This document shows positions 11,551 to 11,634 of a stretch of DNA of 11,634 nucleotides, piece by piece. Position 1 is the stretch's first letter. Each line of letters starts with the position of its first letter. Both the position numbers and the translations under genes were made by a program. The notes under the pieces were generated by a model, which was given only the letters and a program-made list of their open reading frames with translations, did not search any database and had not been told where the DNA came from. Source of the DNA: JAPKZH01 sp964537875 (lineage in GTDB: Bacteria; Acidobacteriota; Aminicenantia; Aminicenantales; UBA4085); NCBI GenBank assembly GCA_964537875.1, contig CAZIDN010000093.1, positions 1 to 11,634 on the forward strand, in the 5' to 3' direction.

Positions 11551-11590
11551 ATGCTCCTTGGAAGGATGGCAGCGAGCATAGCGAGCGTTG
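11551..11590 (+). repeat. Module A, copy 5, truncated
   Basis: The first half only: ATGCTCCTTGGAAGGATGGC through AGCGAGCGTTG. The match stops where the strong stem should begin. It faces copy 4 head to head across a 22-bp spacer. Confidence 0.7.
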
Positions 11591-11634
11591 ATTATATGAA
11601 AGCGCGGCCGATAATCCGCTAGAATGTGGATGAA
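11591..11634. other. Window end, nothing recognised
   Basis: The last 44 bases show no supported gene, start region or repeat. Together with the promoter and repeat modules above, this accounts for the gene-free stretch 11292-11634. Confidence 0.4.

Noticed and set aside
1..11634. tRNA, rRNA or riboswitch genes
   Set aside because: I saw no cloverleaf with a GTTC-type T-arm, no rRNA sequence and no riboswitch core that I know. The only structured elements were the repeats listed.

Overview
The window is bacterial, fairly GC-rich in its genes, and reads like a chromosomal piece of an anaerobe or facultative anaerobe. It carries a complete DMSO-reductase-type molybdoenzyme operon, a molybdenum cofactor gene (mobA), a few housekeeping or conserved genes, and an unusually dense set of palindromic intergenic repeats. 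The gene styles and repeat types would fit an Acidobacteriota/Aminicenantes-like lineage, but that is a weak inference from general familiarity and not from a marker gene.

Layout: 1-245 intergenic repeat; 235-1161 (-) multi-spanning membrane protein of unknown function, bracketed by related repeats; 1234-1502 composite repeat; 1560-2132 (+) small lipoprotein; 2245-3255 (-) tRNA-dihydrouridine synthase, preceded by a decayed maf pseudogene (3265-3473); 3503-3763 a repeat element bounded by an inverted terminal repeat; 3792-8136 (+) a four-gene operon (small membrane protein, molybdopterin catalytic subunit, four-cluster ferredoxin subunit, eight-helix membrane anchor); 8147-8274 a second copy of the same inverted repeat as a tight hairpin; 8275-8877 (-) mobA; 9276-10196 (+) HD-domain protein with a cysteine-rich tail; 10254-10380 a further palindromic repeat; 10410-11291 (-) Tat-exported ThuA-like protein; 11400-11590 more repeat modules.

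The operon should form a membrane-bound quinol-oxidising reductase. Electrons would pass from menaquinol at the anchor through four [4Fe-4S] clusters to a Tat-exported bis-MGD catalytic subunit with a likely serine Mo ligand. The convergent mobA gene would supply the guanylyl step of cofactor maturation. The first operon gene is an unassigned three- to four-helix membrane protein, and it is the most distinctive part of the operon.

The most unusual content lies between the genes. A roughly 80-bp module (called A here) occurs five times. It folds into two hairpins, and its stem changes between copies are compensatory. It is combined in different ways with outer arms (called B and B') and with a terminal inverted repeat that contains an outward-facing TTGACC box. 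At one end that box forms a near-consensus promoter that reads into the maf remnant and dus. Candidate sigma-70-like promoters with 16-18 bp spacers can be placed before nearly every transcription unit. They predict very short leaders, and leaderless starts in two cases.
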